This document shows positions 26,834-35,138 of a stretch of DNA of 64,000 bases, piece by piece; the first letter of the stretch is position 1, and each line of letters starts with the position of its first letter. Made by a program: the position numbers and the translations under genes. The stretch lies in the NCBI RefSeq assembly GCF_000332275.1, contig NZ_CM001776.1, positions 3,165,737 to 3,229,736 of the forward strand. The letters are read 5' to 3'. Under the pieces are notes generated by a model that had not been told where the DNA came from, ran no database searches, and worked only from the letters and a program-made list of their open reading frames with translations. This DNA comes from Synechococcus sp. PCC 7336 (GTDB taxonomy: Bacteria; Cyanobacteriota; Cyanobacteriia; Thermostichales; PCC-7336).

Positions 26834-28006
26834 ATGGCATCGCAATTGCAGGCAGAAACCCACGCCCGTCCCCCTTGGTGGCGAGACGAACAGACCCTTA
26901 AAGTGGTCTTGCAAGTCCTGTTTATCATCGCGATCGCCCTTGTGGCAGGGGTGCTGTACCGCAATATGCGGATTGGCCTGGATGAATTGGGCCTCAGCTT
27001 TGGCTTTCAGTTTTTGAGCAACACCGCTAACTTTGGTATTGGCGAAGGCATTCCCTACACCCCCTCCGACAGCTATCTCAAGGCGATACTGGTGGGCGCG
27101 ATCAATACGATGTGGGTGTCATTTTTTAGCATTCTGCTAGCCACAGTTATGGGACTGTTGCTGGGCATGGCCCGCCTCTCCAGCAATTGGTTGGCCGAGA
27201 AGCTAGCCGGGGTGGTGACGGAGGTGTTTCGCAACATTCCCGTCCTGCTGATTATCATTTTTTGGTATCAGGGGGTGTTGCTGCAGTTGCCCCGAGTGCG
27301 CAGCAGTATTTCGCTGTTCGATGTGGTGTTTTTGAGCAATCGCGGCCTCAACTTTCCCAGCTTGACCCCCAGCTTGTGGCTGATTCCCACCCTGATTGTG
27401 GCGGCAGCAGTGCTCTGGGCTGTCCCCAAGCTGTTGAAAGATCGTCCCAATTTCCCGACGATCGGTATACCCGTGCTGGCGGGCTGGCTTGGGTTTGTCC
27501 TAGTCTGTGCGGGGTTTTGGAACTTTGCTCCCGAGACGCCGCTGGCGGTGGATGTGCCCGTGCTGGGGGGCTTTAACTATCGGGGGGGATGGAAATTCTC
27601 TGTGGAGTTTCTGGCGGTGATGATGGGGCTGGTGACCTATACGGGAGCTTATATTGCGGAAGTGGTGCGGGGGGCATTTTTGGCGGTGCCGCGCGGTCAG
27701 TGGGAAGCTTCGCGCGCGATTGGCTTGTCAGAATTGAATACTTTTCGGCTGGTGATTGTGCCGCAGGCATTGCGGATTATGTTGCCATCTTTAAACACGC
27801 AGTTTCTGACGCTAATTAAGAATTCCAGCTTGGCGATCGCCGTGGGTTACTCCGATCTGTTCAACATCGGCAGCACAGTGATTAACCAATCGGGGCGATC
27901 CGTGGAGGTATTTGCCATTGTTATGGTGTCTTATTTGTCGATGAACCTAGGGGTGTCCTATTTCATGAACTGGCTCAACAATCGCGTCAAACTGGTGGAG
28001 CGTTAA
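26834..28006 (+). CDS. Polar amino-acid ABC transporter permease (NatG/AapQ-like)
   Basis: The 390-residue protein is longer than a typical His/Glu/Gln permease because of an insert between the first helix and the transport domain, as in the AapQ/NatG group. The EAA loop is visible at EASRAIGLSELNTFRLVIVP (about 290-310), followed by PQALRIMLPSLNTQF. The N-terminal domain motif GAINTMWVSFFSILLAT is present. It lies 3 bp upstream of a second, similar permease; together they would form the membrane channel of a neutral or acidic amino-acid uptake system such as Nat-II of Synechocystis. The ATP-binding and binding proteins are not in this window. Confidence 0.88.
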   Translation: MASQLQAETHARPPWWRDEQTLKVVLQVLFIIAIALVAGVLYRNMRIGLDELGLSFGFQFLSNTANFGIGEGIPYTPSDSYLKAILVGAINTMWVSFFSILLATVMGLLLGMARLSSNWLAEKLAGVVTEVFRNIPVLLIIIFWYQGVLLQLPRVRSSISLFDVVFLSNRGLNFPSLTPSLWLIPTLIVAAAVLWAVPKLLKDRPNFPTIGIPVLAGWLGFVLVCAGFWNFAPETPLAVDVPVLGGFNYRGGWKFSVEFLAVMMGLVTYTGAYIAEVVRGAFLAVPRGQWEASRAIGLSELNTFRLVIVPQALRIMLPSLNTQFLTLIKNSSLAIAVGYSDLFNIGSTVINQSGRSVEVFAIVMVSYLSMNLGVSYFMNWLNNRVKLVER

Positions 28007-28009
28007 GGT

Positions 28010-29203
28010 ATGACGACCATTGCATCCAATCCCGAGACAGCCAAACCTCCCGAGCGCAAACTCAGCCCTGCCGAGTGGCTGCGGCAGAATCTATTTGATT
28101 CTTGGTTCAACACTATCCTGACCCTGCTGTCGGTGGCGATCGTGGTGTGGGTCGTGTGGGGATTTTGGCATTGGGCGTTTGACGAACAAACCCGCTGGGG
28201 CGTCATTTCCGCTAATTTCAAACTGTTTGCCAGCGGCACTTATCCTGCCGACCAACTGTGGCGGGTGTGGTTGGTCTTTGGCCTCGTGATGGCGGTGCTG
28301 GGCATTGCTGGCGGGGCGTGGCAGGGGCTGTTGATGGTCTATGTCGCTTGCACGGGGGGATTTTTGGGGCTACTGGCCTTTGTTCCCTTCGGGGCGGCAC
28401 AGCCGCTGTTGGCTGCGGTCTGCGGCGCTACGTTTGCAGGCTTAATCCTGGGATGGAAGCGCAGTTGGCTGCAAATTGCCTCTTTGGCCAGTTGGCTGGC
28501 GGTATTGCCGCTTGTCTTTCTCATCCTCGTGAGTGGATTGTGGGGGTTGCAACCGCTGAATACACAGGTCATCACGGGTTTGTTGTTGACCTTGATTTTG
28601 GCCGCAGCTTCCTTGGTTTCGGCGTTTCCCATCGGCGTCTTGCTGGCCTTGGGGCGCAATAATGATGACTTGCCAGTGGTGAAGTGGTTTTGCACGCTGG
28701 CGATCGAACTGATTCGAGGGATTCCTCTCACGATTCTCCTGTTTGCGGCTTGGCTGATGGTGCCGATTTTTTTGGCGGGAATTTCGGTAGACCTGCTCAT
28801 CCGCGCCATCATTGGTTTTATCCTGTTTACGGCTGTCTACGTGGCGGAAGACATTCGCGGCGGCTTGCAGTCCATCTCTCGCGGACAGGTGGAAGCAGCG
28901 CGGGCATTGGGCCTCAACCCATTTCAAATTACGATGTTAGTGATTTTGCCGCAGGCGTTGCGGGCGGCGCTACCGGCGATTGTGAACGAGTTTCTCACCC
29001 TGTTTAAAGACACTTCACTCGTTTTCATTGTGGGGATGGTGGAGCTGTTGGGGGCAACCCGTTTGGTATACAACCAGCCCGAGTGGCTGGGCACGCAGCA
29101 GGAAGCACTGGTGTTTGCGGCCATTATTTATTTTGTGTTTTGCTACGGCATGGCCTTTGCCGCCAAGCGAGTGGAACAATCGTTGAGTCTCGGGGAGCGC
29201 TAG
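28010..29203 (+). CDS. Polar amino-acid ABC transporter permease (NatH/AapM-like)
   Basis: This 397-residue permease is the partner of the preceding gene. The EAA loop is VEAARALGLNPFQITMLVIL (about 295-315) with PQALRAALPAIVNEFLTLFK after it. An extended N-terminal region holds four hydrophobic helices before the transport domain, as in AapM/NatH. The gap to the previous gene is 3 bp, so they are cotranscribed; the RidA gene starts 6 bp after this stop and belongs to the same operon. Confidence 0.88.
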   Translation: MTTIASNPETAKPPERKLSPAEWLRQNLFDSWFNTILTLLSVAIVVWVVWGFWHWAFDEQTRWGVISANFKLFASGTYPADQLWRVWLVFGLVMAVLGIAGGAWQGLLMVYVACTGGFLGLLAFVPFGAAQPLLAAVCGATFAGLILGWKRSWLQIASLASWLAVLPLVFLILVSGLWGLQPLNTQVITGLLLTLILAAASLVSAFPIGVLLALGRNNDDLPVVKWFCTLAIELIRGIPLTILLFAAWLMVPIFLAGISVDLLIRAIIGFILFTAVYVAEDIRGGLQSISRGQVEAARALGLNPFQITMLVILPQALRAALPAIVNEFLTLFKDTSLVFIVGMVELLGATRLVYNQPEWLGTQQEALVFAAIIYFVFCYGMAFAAKRVEQSLSLGER

Positions 29204-29209
29204 CCGATC

Positions 29210-29599
29210 GTGTTGGAATACATCACCTTGCCGCAGGGGCAGCTACCCCCGGTTGCCCCTTACTCCCATGCCGTCCGGGCTGGAGAGTTTCTGTTTGTGA
29301 CGGGGCAGCTCTCGGAAGTGCCCGAGACAGGGGAGATGGCATTGGGGGCGATCGCCGCGCAAACCCGACGGGTGATGGAAAACCTCCGCCTCGTTTTAGA
29401 ACATGCGGGAACGGGGTTTGACAAAGTGGTGATGGTGCGAATCTTTCTGACGGATTTTCGCGATTACGATGTGGCAAATCAGGTGTATGCCTCCTATTTC
29501 GAGCCCGGTCGCTTGCCCTGCCGCACCACGGTTGGAGTGCTGGGCTTAGCGGGGCAGGGCAATGTCGAAATCGACCTGATTGTCTATTGCGGCGAGTAG
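29210..29599 (+). CDS. ridA: RidA family (YjgF/YER057c/UK114) protein
   Basis: The 129-residue protein belongs to the RidA family, which hydrolyses reactive enamine/imine intermediates formed by PLP enzymes such as threonine dehydratase. PYSHAVRAGEFLFVTGQLSE is the usual N-terminal part, and the arginine of the active site appears in LPCRTTVGV. QTRRVMENLRLVLEHAGTGF is also typical. The start is a GTG at 29210, 6 bp after the permease stop, so it is translated from the same message. An ilvA gene lies in this window at 59798, not linked. Confidence 0.88.
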   Translation: MLEYITLPQGQLPPVAPYSHAVRAGEFLFVTGQLSEVPETGEMALGAIAAQTRRVMENLRLVLEHAGTGFDKVVMVRIFLTDFRDYDVANQVYASYFEPGRLPCRTTVGVLGLAGQGNVEIDLIVYCGE

Positions 29600-29713
29600 A
29601 GCTGCATCCCAATCGGGAAGCCAGACTTGCGTCCCACTCGCGATCGCATCCCTCAAATCCCCTTACCCCATTCTCTCGGCTACTCTAACTTCAAGCCTAC
29701 GAGACACCCATCC

Positions 29714-30085
29714 ATGACTCGCCTCCATCCCATCGGCCTCGCCACCCTTGCGATCGCCCTGCTCGCGACTCTAATCCCCTCAGCGACAGCGACCCCCATC
29801 CAACAGGGCACAGCCTCCTGGTATGGCACACAATACAGCGGTCGCCCCACCGCCAGCGGCGAACCCTTCAACCCCAACGCCCTCACTGCCGCCCATCCCC
29901 AACTCCCCTTCGGTAGCGAAGTCAAAGTCACCCACCAACAAACCGGACAGGCGATCGAAGTTCGCATCAACGATCGCATGCCCCCCCACAGCGATCGCAT
30001 CATCGACCTCTCTAGAGCCGCTGCCGAAGCGATTGGTATCCTTCGCGCCGGCCTCGGTCCTGTCCAGCTCGAACTACTGGACTAG
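29714..30085 (+). CDS. rlpA: RlpA-like double-psi beta-barrel protein
   Basis: This 123-residue secreted protein has an N-terminal signal peptide (HPIGLATLAIALLATLIPSA) and a DPBB domain: GTASWYGTQYSGRPTASGEP, where the tyrosine and glycine pattern is typical, ITAAH-like ALTAAHPQLPFGSEVKVTH, then VRINDRMPPHSDRIIDLSRA with the catalytic-type aspartate (ND) seen in RlpA lytic transglycosylases. No SPOR domain is present, which is common in cyanobacteria. I place the start at 29714, the first ATG giving a signal peptide; the frame is open 29 codons upstream. Confidence 0.85.
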   Translation: MTRLHPIGLATLAIALLATLIPSATATPIQQGTASWYGTQYSGRPTASGEPFNPNALTAAHPQLPFGSEVKVTHQQTGQAIEVRINDRMPPHSDRIIDLSRAAAEAIGILRAGLGPVQLELLD

Positions 30086-30380
30086 CAACCCTCGTACTGG
30101 AATTCTCAAAAGGCGATCGCTGTTTGCTTGCACAGCTCCGCACAAGCGCTCATCTCTCCAACCTCCACAATCGCCTTTGCCTGATTCACAAAGCTTTCAC
30201 ATGGGAACACTAACCTCGCATATAAGGAGGGTAGTTGCAGCAATCTCCCTCCACTGCCTTGCCGATTTGGTTATATTTTTCCCCGAATGAAGATGCTAAG
30301 TGGTGTCCGATACACCTCCTTGCGGCACAGCGATTCTTATCTGCACTCCAGAATCTAGTTTCCTTGGAATGGTTGGACCG

Positions 30381-30602
30381 ATGTCAGACAATCCTCAACT
30401 CGAAGCCAGTCTGCTGGAACTGTTGGAAGAGCACAATCTCGAAGAGATTTTGTTTGCCCTCTATCGCTATGCCGACACCCAAGCCCGACTGGCTGGGGCA
30501 ATTCAAGAACAGCCCGCTCGCGATGTTTGGGAACATAAGGCCTGTGCCGTCGATATCGCCTGCGAAGTGCTCGATACTGCCAATCGCGGCGACGAAGACT
30601 AA
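30381..30602 (+). CDS. Small conserved hypothetical protein
   Basis: This 73-residue acidic, leucine-rich helical protein begins MSDNPQLEASLLELLEEHNL and contains EILFALYRYADTQARLAG. There is no signal peptide, membrane segment or recognised motif. It resembles short conserved cyanobacterial proteins from memory but I cannot name a family. The ATG at 30381 is preferred (an ATG at 30369 gives MVGPMSDN). It converges with the SLH protein gene. Confidence 0.6.
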   Translation: MSDNPQLEASLLELLEEHNLEEILFALYRYADTQARLAGAIQEQPARDVWEHKACAVDIACEVLDTANRGDED

Positions 30603-30679
30603 CCAACTCCAGCAGAAATTGAGCGGATAGGTCCGGCGCTGCAACCGCGAACGGATGCCTGCGCCGAACACCCCATGCA

Positions 30680-31963
30680 CTATTGAAATGCGCCCTCAAA
30701 CCCTTGCGTGAGACGCAACTCGATGGGGTCTTCGGGATCGATGACCACCACGCGGGGAGCAGTAATGTTGCCGATCGCCGCTCCGGCAACTCCCCCCGCC
30801 AACACTTCTTCGGTGGCAATGGCGCGATCGCCCGCCACCCCCGCCAGGACCGCTCCCACCGCAGCACCAATGGCAGCATCTTGAACCACCTGCACTGTGC
30901 CGGTTTGACGCGGGTCTTTGACATCGTGCAGGATGCTGGATTGAGCCGCAAAGGGATAAATCTGGTTATCGATCGCGATCGTCTCGGCCACAAACCTCAC
31001 GCCGCCAGGGGCTGACTCGAACCGACCGTCAATGCGAGCCCCGTAGGGAATGGCAATCTCGCTGCGATCGTTGCGCACGCTATCGAAGGCAAAGATGGAG
31101 AAGGGACGGGTTTCGTCAGGATCGAGGAAGAGGCGCTCTGCTGCCAGCGTGGCACTGGGGAAACGGGTACCTGCCGCCAGTCCCGAAGACACTTGTAGAT
31201 CGAATTGAGGATTGTTGGAGCGGGACTGGGGACTGTTTGCACGAGGGGGGAGCTGTGCGACGGCTGTTGGCCCAGTAGGGGCGAAACTGGCGAGGGGGGC
31301 GATCGCCCCTTGGCTGACCAGCGTCTGATAGGCAAAGGCCGCCACTTCTGCGCGGGAGGCCGATCGGTTGGGGGCCAGTAGGGCGGGATCGGGATAGTTG
31401 GCGGGCAAATTCAACTGGGCGGCGGTGGCGAGGGAACTCGCTGCCCAGGCCGGGACGACAGCACCGTCGCGATATTGACTCAACAGACCATTGGTTTCGG
31501 CAACGGGCACGGTCGGCACTTGCAGGCCATTCACCATAACGACTAGCGACTGAGCCCGCGTCACGTTGAGATCGGGTTGAAAGCTGCCATCGGGAAAGCC
31601 TGCCACCAGTCCGCTGGCGTTGGCGGCAGCAATATTGGCGCTCGCCCAGTGGCTGCGGGGCACATCTAGAAAGGGAGCCGCGCTCGAGGGAACAGAGCCT
31701 GCAGCCGCCTGTCGTTGAAACACTTGGTTGGCGATCGTGGCAAATTGGGCCCGCGTCACCCGCTCGTTCGGTCGAAACGTGCCATCGGGAAAGCCCCCCA
31801 GAATACCCATATCGGACAGGATATCGATGTAGGGCTCGGCCCAGTGGCCGCTGGTATCGCGAAAGTCGATCGCCGCAACTTCGCCAGTACTGCAGGCCAG
31901 TGCTCCGAGGGCGAGGGCCGTACCCAATAAGGTGGAGCGTCGAAGTGGGAATACAGAGTTCAT
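30680..31963 (-). CDS. S-layer homology (SLH) domain protein
   Basis: The 427-residue envelope protein has an N-terminal signal sequence (RRSTLLGTALALGALACSTG) and three SLH-type modules: FRDTSGHWAEPYIDILSDMG (about 30-90), FLDVPRSHWASANIAAANAS and a third, degenerate module with ASRAEVAAFAYQTLVSQGAI. A region of low complexity follows, then a domain of about 180 residues with a glycine-zipper-like stretch (AIGAAVGAVLAGVAGDRAI). SLH modules anchor proteins to the cell wall, and many cyanobacterial SLH proteins are in or near the outer membrane. I use the ATG at 31963 as start since the signal sequence follows it directly. Confidence 0.85.
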   Translation of the reverse strand: MNSVFPLRRSTLLGTALALGALACSTGEVAAIDFRDTSGHWAEPYIDILSDMGILGGFPDGTFRPNERVTRAQFATIANQVFQRQAAAGSVPSSAAPFLDVPRSHWASANIAAANASGLVAGFPDGSFQPDLNVTRAQSLVVMVNGLQVPTVPVAETNGLLSQYRDGAVVPAWAASSLATAAQLNLPANYPDPALLAPNRSASRAEVAAFAYQTLVSQGAIAPLASFAPTGPTAVAQLPPRANSPQSRSNNPQFDLQVSSGLAAGTRFPSATLAAERLFLDPDETRPFSIFAFDSVRNDRSEIAIPYGARIDGRFESAPGGVRFVAETIAIDNQIYPFAAQSSILHDVKDPRQTGTVQVVQDAAIGAAVGAVLAGVAGDRAIATEEVLAGGVAGAAIGNITAPRVVVIDPEDPIELRLTQGFEGAFQ

Positions 31964-32227
31964 AAGAAGTACCCTGCTAAACAACTTATCGTTGGTTTGC
32001 AGGCCCATCTTGGCCGCGATCGCCCTTGCTTGAAAAGGGCTCAACCCCTTGAAAAACATAGTTTTTCAGTCTTACACCCCGATCTTTGCTCGCCCTCGCA
32101 TCCGGTCTCGCCCGCAGGCGCGATCGCCTCTACGCGAACGCTATAGCAGCCACCTCCAACGAGCGCAGTTCCCCTTCGAACCACCCCAATGTCTGAGTCC
32201 TACCATCCCTCTAACCGGGTGTGCCTA

Positions 32228-32824
32228 TCAGTCATTGCAGGGATCTCGCGACCAGACCCAGTCTAAATTCAGGACGAAACCCGGCAAAATATCTTCACCA
32301 GAAAGCCGATCGGGAGATTGCAAAACCTCAACTGCACGATCGGGGCGATAGATTTCCACAGTGCGACTGTGGCGATCGAGCAGCCAGCCCAGTTGCACGC
32401 CGCTGTCGATATACTCTTGCAGTTTGGCTCGAATGGTTGGGAGGCGATCGCTGGGCGAGAGCAGTTCTAAGACGAAGTCTGGGGCAAGGGGAGGGAATTT
32501 TTCTCGCTGTTGGGGGGTCAGTGCATCCCAACGCTCCTGACAGACCCAGGCTACGTCGGGGGAGCGGTCTGCACCATTGGGCAGTTTGAAACCTGTGGAA
32601 GAGTCGAAGAGCGTGCCGAGTTTCGCTTGACGATTCCAGATGACGAAGTCAGCAGCAATTTCAATGTTGACCTTGCCGGTTTCTCCACCCGTTGGCGGCA
32701 TGATAATCAGTTCTCCTTGGGGATTGCGCTCGAACTTGATATCTGGATTCGCCCGACAGAGATCGTAGAACTGATCGTCTGACAGTTCTAAAACGGGCTT
32801 GAGATTCACGGTGAGAGCGTTCAT
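32228..32824 (-). CDS. Uma2 family (DUF820) protein
   Basis: This 198-residue Uma2 protein has FYDLCRANPDIKFERNPQGE, LIIMPPTGGETGKVN, then SPDVAWVCQERWDAL and PDFVLELLSPSDRLPTIRAK. The pattern of the first half resembles the tandem pair at 4544-5821 (same LIIMPPTG and STGFKLPNGA-SPDVAW blocks) but the overall sequence is clearly separate. It is divergent from ccmP across 149 bp. The role is unknown. Confidence 0.85.
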   Translation of the reverse strand: MNALTVNLKPVLELSDDQFYDLCRANPDIKFERNPQGELIIMPPTGGETGKVNIEIAADFVIWNRQAKLGTLFDSSTGFKLPNGADRSPDVAWVCQERWDALTPQQREKFPPLAPDFVLELLSPSDRLPTIRAKLQEYIDSGVQLGWLLDRHSRTVEIYRPDRAVEVLQSPDRLSGEDILPGFVLNLDWVWSRDPCND

Positions 32825-32973
32825 ATCGGAGAGTTGCGACGCTTCAGCAATAGTTTATCGCGATCGCCATTTTCGTTACTTCTGCGAGATCGCCCTCTCT
32901 CTCCCACCCTCCGACGACACGGTACACTCAGGTGGCGTTTACATTTCGCAACTGACCGAACGGAGCCACCACA

Positions 32974-33615
32974 TTGGGAATTGAACTGCGCAGCTACGTC
33001 TACATTGACAGTCTGCAATCGCAACATGCCGCCTATATGGGCACCGTCTCCGTTGGTTTCTTGCCCCTTCCAGGCGACACCTCCCTCTGGATCGAAATCT
33101 CCCCCGGCATCGAAATCAATCGCATTACCGATGTAGCTGTCAAAGCCGCCGTCGTTCGCCCCGGCATCCAAGTGGTAGAACGCCTCTACGGCCTGCTCGA
33201 AATCCATGCCAGCAGTCAGGCAGAAGTGCGCGTCGCCGGAGAAGCCATCCTCAATGCTCTCGGCGTCCGCCGCCAAGACTGCCTCAAACCCCGCCTCGTC
33301 TCCAGCCAAATCATCCGCAACGTCGATCCCCACCACGCCCAACTGGTCAATCGCACCCGCCGAGGCAATATGTTACTGACCGGTCAAGCCCTCTATGTGA
33401 TGGAAGTGGAACCCGCCGCTTACGCCGCCTTAGCGGCCAATGAAGCCGAAAAAGCCGCTTCCATCAACATCCTGCAGGTCTCCGCTGTCGGTAGCTTCGG
33501 TCGTCTTTACCTGGGCGGCCCCGAACGAGAAATTGTTGCGGCCTCGCGAGCCACTGTGGACGCCATTGAAAACCAATCGGGGCGATCGACCTTTAGCGAG
33601 CGCCGCTTCGAATAA
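32974..33615 (+). CDS. ccmP: Carboxysome shell protein CcmP (tandem BMC)
   Basis: The 213-residue protein contains two BMC domains in tandem: the first starts [20 protein letters not shown], the second near residue 110 after [20 protein letters not shown]. CcmP forms stacked pseudohexameric trimers with a large gated pore, thought to pass larger metabolites such as RuBP or 3PGA across the beta-carboxysome shell. [16 protein letters not shown] and the C-terminal [20 protein letters not shown] match CcmP from memory. The start codon is TTG at 32974 with CGGAG a few bases upstream. CcmP is normally encoded away from the ccm operon, as here. Confidence 0.9.
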   Translation: MGIELRSYVYIDSLQSQHAAYMGTVSVGFLPLPGDTSLWIEISPGIEINRITDVAVKAAVVRPGIQVVERLYGLLEIHASSQAEVRVAGEAILNALGVRRQDCLKPRLVSSQIIRNVDPHHAQLVNRTRRGNMLLTGQALYVMEVEPAAYAALAANEAEKAASINILQVSAVGSFGRLYLGGPEREIVAASRATVDAIENQSGRSTFSERRFE

Positions 33616-33639
33616 CAGATTCTGCATAAGTTCCAAAAT

Positions 33640-34167
33640 TCAAGGTGCGATCTCCGCTTCAACAGTTTGGAAAAACTCTTCCACATCGCGAGGAGATTGA
33701 AGGTGATAGACCCTCTTCGTTTGCTTTGCTGTATTCACATACTCGCGGTATTTAGGAGTTAGTTTCTTGTGGCACAGCCAAACGGTGTAATAACTATTTA
33801 GCGTGCCTTGCAACAGCGGGCTATGCTCGGGCCAACCTTCGGGCGGAACAACCAGACCTTTCAAGCATCGCTTAGTGACCCACCAATAATGTCGGAGAAC
33901 TGGCATATCTAGATAGATGAGGGTATCTGCAACGTCTAGTCGCGTCCAGACTGTCTCTAATGACCCGTATCCATCAACAATCCATCGCTCTTGCTGGAGG
34001 AGTTCGTTGTGGGCTACCTTATACTCTTCGTCGGGAACTTCTCCACCGCCGGGCCTGTACTTCAGCAGGTCTAAAGCAATCAAAGGCAATCCTGTCATTG
34101 TCGCCAAACGCTTGCTCAGAGTCGACTTTCCTCCTCCAGAATTGCCAAATACAGCGACTTTTTTCAC
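33640..34167 (-). CDS. P-loop adenylate-kinase-like protein (FlaR-type)
   Basis: This 175-residue P-loop protein begins MKKVAVFGNSGGGKSTLSKR, with a Walker A of the form GNSGGGKST (8-16). LPLIALDLLKYRPGG, WIVDGYGSLETVW and DTLIYLDMPVLRHYWWVTKR then follow the pattern of the DNA topology modulation (FlaR)-related kinase group. The substrate is unknown. It lies upstream of broken genes and is transcribed away from them. Confidence 0.75.
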   Translation of the reverse strand: MKKVAVFGNSGGGKSTLSKRLATMTGLPLIALDLLKYRPGGGEVPDEEYKVAHNELLQQERWIVDGYGSLETVWTRLDVADTLIYLDMPVLRHYWWVTKRCLKGLVVPPEGWPEHSPLLQGTLNSYYTVWLCHKKLTPKYREYVNTAKQTKRVYHLQSPRDVEEFFQTVEAEIAP

Positions 34168-34301
34168 AGGTGTTTCCTCTAGCCTCCAAGCTAGTGAGTT
34201 GATGGGTGGCGCTTCGTCCCTTCAGACCAACAACTGCAAGCAACAGACTAGCCGCAGCGGGTCCTAAAAAAGCTGCCATAAACCACGGATTTATTACCGC
34301 G

Positions 34302-34424
34302 ATGAAGCGGTTGTTAAAACAAACCGATCGCCGCATTGTGGCAGTTGCTTTGGATTGTGGGTTTAACAGTCACAGCCATTTGAGCAAGCAGTTCCGACAA
34401 TTTACAGGTATGACACCCAAGGAA
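34302..34424 (+). pseudogene. AraC-type regulator fragment cut by a repeat
   Basis: About 41 codons remain of an AraC-family C-terminal helix-turn-helix: MKRLLKQTDRRIVAVALDCG, then FNSHSHLSKQFRQFTGMTPK ending in E. In intact proteins P.EYR continues; here the next bases are CCTGAGTTCGATG, the end of the dispersed repeat, so translation runs into repeat sequence. The N-terminal domain is absent. It is a remnant, probably cut by the repeat or by a deletion at the repeat end. Confidence 0.7.
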
Positions 34425-34425
34425 C

Positions 34426-34616
34426 CTGAGTTCGATGACTCTGCATTGCCCTCACCCCCAGCCCCTCTCCCAAATTTGGGAGAGGGGAGAAACGGCCTCA
34501 AGTCCTTCATCTACCGTTCTGTTCCCCTTCCCCCAAAATTACGGCTGACGCCACGCTTCGGCGGGGGGGGGGGAGGGGTTAGGGGATGGGGGCCAGACAG
34601 TTGTCGAACTGACGTT
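34426..34616 (+). repeat. Full-length double-hairpin dispersed repeat (191 bp)
   Basis: The element starts with CTGAGTTCGATGACTCTG, followed by a first stem of CCCTCACCCCCAGCCCCTC and GAGAGGGG around a CAAATTTG loop (34449-34487), then GAGAAACGGCC. A second stem has CCCCTTCCCCC and a G-run followed by AGGGGTTAGGGGATGGGGGC. It ends with CAGACAGTTGTCGAACTGAC. The outer ends form an imperfect inverted repeat (both contain AGTTCGA when read inward). Partial copies are at 19188, 41865, 55627, 62603 and 62856. An extra block (ACGGCTGACGCCACGCTTCG) sits in the second hairpin. Confidence 0.75.
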
Positions 34617-34654
34617 TATTCAACTATCAAACCCCGATGCTGCTCTCGACAGTC

Positions 34655-34777
34655 AGTCTAGAAAAAGCAATCCAGCTTGAACCCAAAATGATTTGTGAAT
34701 GGGCAAGCAATAATGCTGCTTTTGAAGATTTGCGATCGCACCCCCGCTTCCAGTCCCTCGTCTATGGCGAAGGCAAA
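34655..34777 (+). pseudogene. TPR-protein C-terminal fragment
   Basis: Reading from 34655, LEKAIQLEPKMICEWA is followed by AAFEDLRSHPRFQSLVYGE. This is the usual C-terminal end of bacterial TPR proteins (AI.L.P......A....F..LR..P.FQ.L). The body of the protein is missing, as the upstream sequence belongs to the repeat region. It is a remnant. Confidence 0.55.
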
Positions 34778-34856
34778 CCCCCCGCTGCAGAAACGCGATC
34801 GGGAAAATCTCAACCGCGTCCACATTGAGACTGGAGTTTCTGAAATGTTGCACTCG

Positions 34857-35010
34857 GCCCCCTAAATCCCCCACCAGTGGGGGACTTGTGAGAGGCTATT
34901 GGCTTCGTTCTACAACTTTAATGACCGCTGATTCGCCGGTTCGTCTTCCTCGTCTCCCAATCCCAGCTAGCACTGTCGCCAAGTCCCCCAGAATGGGGGA
35001 TTTAGGGGGC
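34857..35010. repeat. 154-bp element with 31-bp inverted ends
   Basis: The left end (34857-34888) begins GCCCCCTAAATCCCCCA and continues through TGGGGGACTTG. The right end (34980-35010) is its inverted counterpart, starting CAAGTCCCCCAG and ending GGGGGATTTAGGGGGC. The 91 bp between have no coding content. Each arm is itself palindromic (CCCCCA...TGGGGG). Such arms are common as dispersed repeats in cyanobacteria. Confidence 0.75.
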
Positions 35011-35138
35011 GAATGCAGCGATCGACAGCGCTAGTGAGAGGGACTAATAGATGTCTTATCAAAACTACGGGTTTCAGACTAGACTCGGTTTATCAACATC
35101 CAGCTCGTTGTGTGCCGTGTATGCCGAGGACGATTCCC

